From assembly GCA_038746605.1 (NCBI GenBank), contig JBCDKM010000012.1, forward strand, positions 74,304 through 138,303: 64,000 nt of DNA, given 5' to 3'. The notes below the pieces were generated by a model, which was not told where the DNA came from, did not search any database, and was given only the letters and a program-made list of their open reading frames with translations. Below, in pieces: positions 63,952 to 64,000 of the stretch. How positions within the stretch are numbered: position 1 is the first letter of the stretch; each line of letters starts with the position of its first letter. The position numbers and the translations under genes are program-made. This DNA is from Rubricoccus sp038746605 (GTDB lineage Bacteria > Bacteroidota > Rhodothermia > Rhodothermales > Rubricoccaceae).

Positions 63952-64000
63952 CTGCTCTCGGAGCATCGGCGCCACTCGTTTCGGATCGAGAGGGCTCCTC

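Noticed and set aside
63863..64000. GTTAGCG followed by an inverted repeat, as a possible attC
   Set aside because: It does not fit GTTRRRY (third variable base is C) and no RYYYAAC partner is seen upstream at a suitable distance.

Overview
The window is a GC-rich bacterial chromosome segment with no rRNA, tRNA or CRISPR. A marine Rhodothermota/Bacteroidota-like organism (for example the Rubricoccaceae) is inferred, not proven. The reasons are TonB-dependent receptors with carboxypeptidase-regulatory N-domains, an ECF sigma / FecR / STN-receptor relay, a kinase with a two-component-regulator propeller sensor, many lipoproteins, and start codons without clear Shine-Dalgarno sequences.

Layout. 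1-2.7 kb: a truncated hypothetical, a conserved-looking hypothetical, and a conspicuously AT-rich two-gene membrane-protein island (about 1.2-2.75 kb). 2.8-9.2 kb: a lytic transglycosylase with an unusual GHK repeat, divergent from an operon of a REC-nucleotide cyclase and a very large propeller histidine kinase. 9.4-31.4 kb: a complete RiPP (lanthipeptide-like) locus. The plus strand carries five double-glycine precursors, a NarL-type two-component group with one degenerate kinase, a small secreted Cys protein and a sigma-54 activator. The minus strand carries TolC, HlyD, a C39-peptidase ABC exporter, a second NHLM-type ABC protein, a precursor missed by ordinary ORF length cutoffs, a periplasmic-binding lipoprotein, an HExxH protein, two long-leader (NHLP-type) precursors, LanM, an MDR oxidoreductase and a small membrane protein. 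31.8-56 kb: housekeeping and envelope genes (lipoproteins, cNMP-binding protein, AI-2E permease, metallo-beta-lactamase fold protein, pullulanase-like enzyme, fasciclin lipoprotein, J-domain protein, FecI/FecR/TonB receptor cassette, P-loop kinase, second TonB receptor, MarC, MoaD, DNA glycosylase, isoaspartyl peptidase). 56-62 kb: a metal (probably copper) handling region with a Spy-like protein, DUF411 protein, MerR regulator, DUF302 protein and CopA-type ATPase. 62.1-64 kb: an integron integrase (IntI) with a divergent small gene in the position of a first cassette; no consensus attC could be found.

How it fits together. In the RiPP locus the long-leader precursors (one Cys and many Ser/Thr each) would be dehydrated by LanM. 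Its LanC half has lost the zinc ligands, so ring formation is questionable, and the adjacent MDR enzyme could reduce dehydro-residues. Leaders would be removed at GG by the C39 exporter and products exported through HlyD/TolC. GGCAC-type sigma-54-like sites lie before TolC, before two plus-strand precursors and before the first long-leader precursor, and the locus encodes its own sigma-54 activator.

A short palindrome (core CGCCTCGG-NN-CCGAGGCG) recurs 13 times, nearly always within about 80 bp after a stop codon, and twice in frame inside genes (the transglycosylase and copA). It is absent as a perfect copy from the RiPP locus.
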